A DNA stretch of 7,618 nt, taken from an uncultured Verrucomicrobia subdivision 3 bacterium. Its GTDB lineage: Bacteria; Verrucomicrobiota; Verrucomicrobiae; Limisphaerales; CAMLLE01. The translations under genes and the position numbers were made by a program. The stretch is taken from positions 1-7,618 of the forward strand of contig CAMLLE010000130.1 in NCBI GenBank assembly GCA_946480555.1. The letters run 5' to 3'. Below are positions 5,757 to 7,618 of the stretch, piece by piece. Position 1 is the first letter of the stretch, and each line of letters begins with the position of its first letter. The notes under the pieces are model-generated. The model searched no databases, was not told the origin of the DNA, and saw nothing but the letters and a program-made list of their open reading frames with translations.

Positions 5757-7610
5757 TTGAATGCGATCTTCAGACTTGTTCGCACGCTGATGTTGAACAG
5801 CGGCTACTTCCTTTGCGCCGTCGCCATCGCGCTTTTCGCGGGCACAGAATCGTGGGCGGACTCCACCTGGGTTTACTCGGTCCAGATCACCGCATCGGTG
5901 CAGTCATCGCCCCCGCAGATCACGCTCAACTGGCTACAGGACGAGTTCGGCGCAAACAGCTACACGGTCTATCGCAAAGGCCGCGATGACACCTCGTGGG
6001 GACCGGGAACAGTGTTGAGCGGAACGCAAACGAGCTTCACAGATTCCAGCGTCCAGGCCGGGCAAGCGTACGAATACCAGATCGTGAAACAGGCGACGCA
6101 AGGTTACACCGCGTATGGATACATCTACACCGGCCTTCAAGTGCCGCCGACGCATTCGCGTGGGAAATTGATTCTCCTGATCGCGGACAACCTTCTGCCG
6201 GCGCTTTCGACGGAAGTGGATCGGTTGATTGATGATCTCACCGGCGACGGCTGGGAAGTGCTGCAGCGGACCACGCCGACAAACAATTCTCCAGCAAATG
6301 TCCGGAGCGTCATCGCGAACGACTACTTTGCGCATCCCGATGTTCGCGCCGTCTTTCTCCTGGGCAGAATTCCCATCATCAAATCGGGAAATCTCAACTA
6401 CGACAGCCACGGGAATCGTCCCATGCCGGCGGATGCATTTTACGCGGACGTGGATGGTGACTGGAGCAGCAGTCCGAGTTACCTGCCGTCCGACGTCGAA
6501 CTGATGCTCGGCCGGGTGGATCTCTGCGACATGCCGGGCAATGGATCGCCGGTGCCGTTTCCGAATGAGATCGAGCTGACGCGGCGTTACCTGAACAAAA
6601 ATCACGCGTGGCGCCACGCCCAAATCACAGTGCCGCCACGTGCGTTGATGGGTGATCGCCGTGGCGTGGCGGAAGGTTACGCGCCGGCAGCAAGTGGATT
6701 TCGACTGTTCAATCCGCTGGTTGGCAATGGCACGACGACACTGGCAAACACAGCCGACAGCGCGCCCTCCAGCCAGCGTTGGATCACGCACCTGTCGAAC
6801 GAGGATTATCTTTGGGCTTACGGTTGCGCGGCGGGCCAGCCTTCCGGCATCAGTCATCTGGGAACGCGAGGGCCCTATCATGAGGCGTGGACAATTGATG
6901 TCGTGAACCTGGATGCCAAAGCGGTCTTCGTGCTGCTTTACGGCAGCTGGTTCGGCAATTGGGAATCGCGCGACAACTTCATGCGCGCGTATCTCGCGAC
7001 GTCCAGCATCGGCCTGGCGTGCGCCATGTCCGGCGAGCCGCACTGGTTCCTGCACCACATGGGACTGGGCGAGCCGATCGGCTTCGGCACGAAACTCACG
7101 ATGAACAACAGCACGCTTTACGGCAGCGATGTGAATCCCATGAACCGCGCCGTTTACATCGCGCTCATGGGCGATCCCACGTTGCGCATGCATCCGGTGC
7201 CGCCGCCCGGAAACGCGGCCGCCATTCAGGATCAAAGCCATGTGCGAATCACATGGAACGCCGCTGCCGGCCTTGTGGCAGGCTACCATGTTTATCGCGC
7301 GCCGAATCGCTCCGGACCATTCACCCGGTTGACGGATTCTCCGGTTGCGCAATCCGAGTTTCTCGACAACGCCGCGCCTCCCGGCGAGCAAACGTACATG
7401 GTTCGCACCGTTCGAGAGGAACTGACGCCCAGCGGCAGCTTCTCCAACTTGAGCCAGGGAATATTTGCCTCGGTCGAAGTGGAGGAAATCCTTCAGCCGA
7501 TCCAATTGACCTGCCAATGGACGGAGAACGGACTGATGTTGTCGTGGAATTCGCAACCCAACCGCACGTATCGATTGCTGACCACGACCAACTTCGAAGC
7601 CGGTTCATGA
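5757..7610 (+). CDS. Exported fibronectin III / C25 (gingipain-like) peptidase-family protein, 3' truncated
   Basis: At least 617 residues are visible. The TTG at 5757 is preferred because it gives a signal peptide with arginines (MNAIFRLVRTLML..., cleavage likely after ESWA, residue 34). The alternative ATG at 5790 leaves an n-region without basic residues. Neither has a visible Shine-Dalgarno. Residues 48-127 look like fibronectin III (ITLNWLQDEFGANSYTVYRK, YEYQIV). Residues 136-480 follow the C25 layout: GKLILLIAD, VRAVFLLGRIPI, PADAFYADVDGDW, ELMLGRVDL and the closing GDPTLRMHP. The usual catalytic His and Cys are not at their expected places: the 'GHG' position reads YGCAAG (355-360) and the 'SC' position reads LLYGSWFG (393-400). 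Residues 484-575 form a second fibronectin III. From about 583 the C-terminal module LMLSWNSQPNRTYRLLTTTN begins and is cut off. The TGA at 7608-7610 uses the first base of an apparent sequencing adapter, so the real gene continues. Role inferred: a surface or secreted protein; protease activity is uncertain. Confidence 0.82.
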   Translation: MNAIFRLVRTLMLNSGYFLCAVAIALFAGTESWADSTWVYSVQITASVQSSPPQITLNWLQDEFGANSYTVYRKGRDDTSWGPGTVLSGTQTSFTDSSVQAGQAYEYQIVKQATQGYTAYGYIYTGLQVPPTHSRGKLILLIADNLLPALSTEVDRLIDDLTGDGWEVLQRTTPTNNSPANVRSVIANDYFAHPDVRAVFLLGRIPIIKSGNLNYDSHGNRPMPADAFYADVDGDWSSSPSYLPSDVELMLGRVDLCDMPGNGSPVPFPNEIELTRRYLNKNHAWRHAQITVPPRALMGDRRGVAEGYAPAASGFRLFNPLVGNGTTTLANTADSAPSSQRWITHLSNEDYLWAYGCAAGQPSGISHLGTRGPYHEAWTIDVVNLDAKAVFVLLYGSWFGNWESRDNFMRAYLATSSIGLACAMSGEPHWFLHHMGLGEPIGFGTKLTMNNSTLYGSDVNPMNRAVYIALMGDPTLRMHPVPPPGNAAAIQDQSHVRITWNAAAGLVAGYHVYRAPNRSGPFTRLTDSPVAQSEFLDNAAPPGEQTYMVRTVREELTPSGSFSNLSQGIFASVEVEEILQPIQLTCQWTENGLMLSWNSQPNRTYRLLTTTNFEAGS

Positions 7611-7618
7611 GATCGGAA
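7610..7618 (+). other. Probable Illumina adapter remnant at the contig end
   Basis: The last nine bases, AGATCGGAA, equal the first nine bases of the standard Illumina TruSeq-type adapter (AGATCGGAAGAGC). They sit exactly at the right edge and interrupt a protein module that should continue: family members commonly read '...GSW' here, and genomic TG followed by G would give Trp, whereas TG followed by the adapter A gives stop. A random match of this nine-mer at an edge has odds of about 1 in 262,000. Confidence 0.75.

Noticed and set aside
5934..7556. Minus-strand open frame of 540 codons opposite the C25-like gene
   Set aside because: The plus strand carries a signal peptide, fibronectin III domains and C25 motifs. 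The antisense frame shows only Arg/His/Val-rich sequence without domains and is a codon-bias shadow.

Overview
The window reads as a fragment of a GC-rich genome of the Verrucomicrobiota/Planctomycetota type, most likely Verrucomicrobiota (Pedosphaera/Limisphaera-like). This rests on protein style rather than any marker gene: exported proteins built of delta-60 repeats, FG-GAP/VCBS-type calcium-loop repeats, fibronectin III modules and a C-terminal 'LSW...L...W...FFRL' module. In addition, Shine-Dalgarno sequences are weak or absent. There is no rRNA, tRNA, CRISPR array, integrase or transposase gene.

Layout, left to right. (1) The 3' end of a plus-strand gene (to 1013) with four calcium-loop repeats followed by a tail-fibre-like C-terminal region. 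(2) A 418-bp non-coding gap holding a 65-bp nested palindrome (1119-1183) made of two inverted hairpins, directly abutted by a third structure with two mutually exclusive stems (1183-1217). (3) A large plus-strand gene (1432-4338) for a secreted delta-60 repeat protein with 14 repeat units. (4) Convergent to it, with only 27 bp between the stop codons, a minus-strand gene (5553-4366) for a membrane-anchored von Willebrand A-like protein with a long Pro/Ala/Glu-rich stalk. (5) A 203-bp divergent gap. (6) A plus-strand gene (from 5757) for an exported fibronectin III / gingipain-like (C25-type) protein that runs off the right end.

The three genes whose start is visible encode proteins with signal peptides, and the first gene is very probably exported too. 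The window is therefore a neighbourhood of cell-surface or secreted proteins rather than a metabolic operon. The genes lie in alternating orientation and I see no evidence that they form one system.

Two points matter most to a user. The last nine bases match the start of the standard Illumina adapter, and they create the apparent stop codon of the last gene, so that stop is probably artificial. The palindrome at 1119-1183 has the architecture of a REPIN-type mobile repeat, with paired compensatory differences between its two hairpins.
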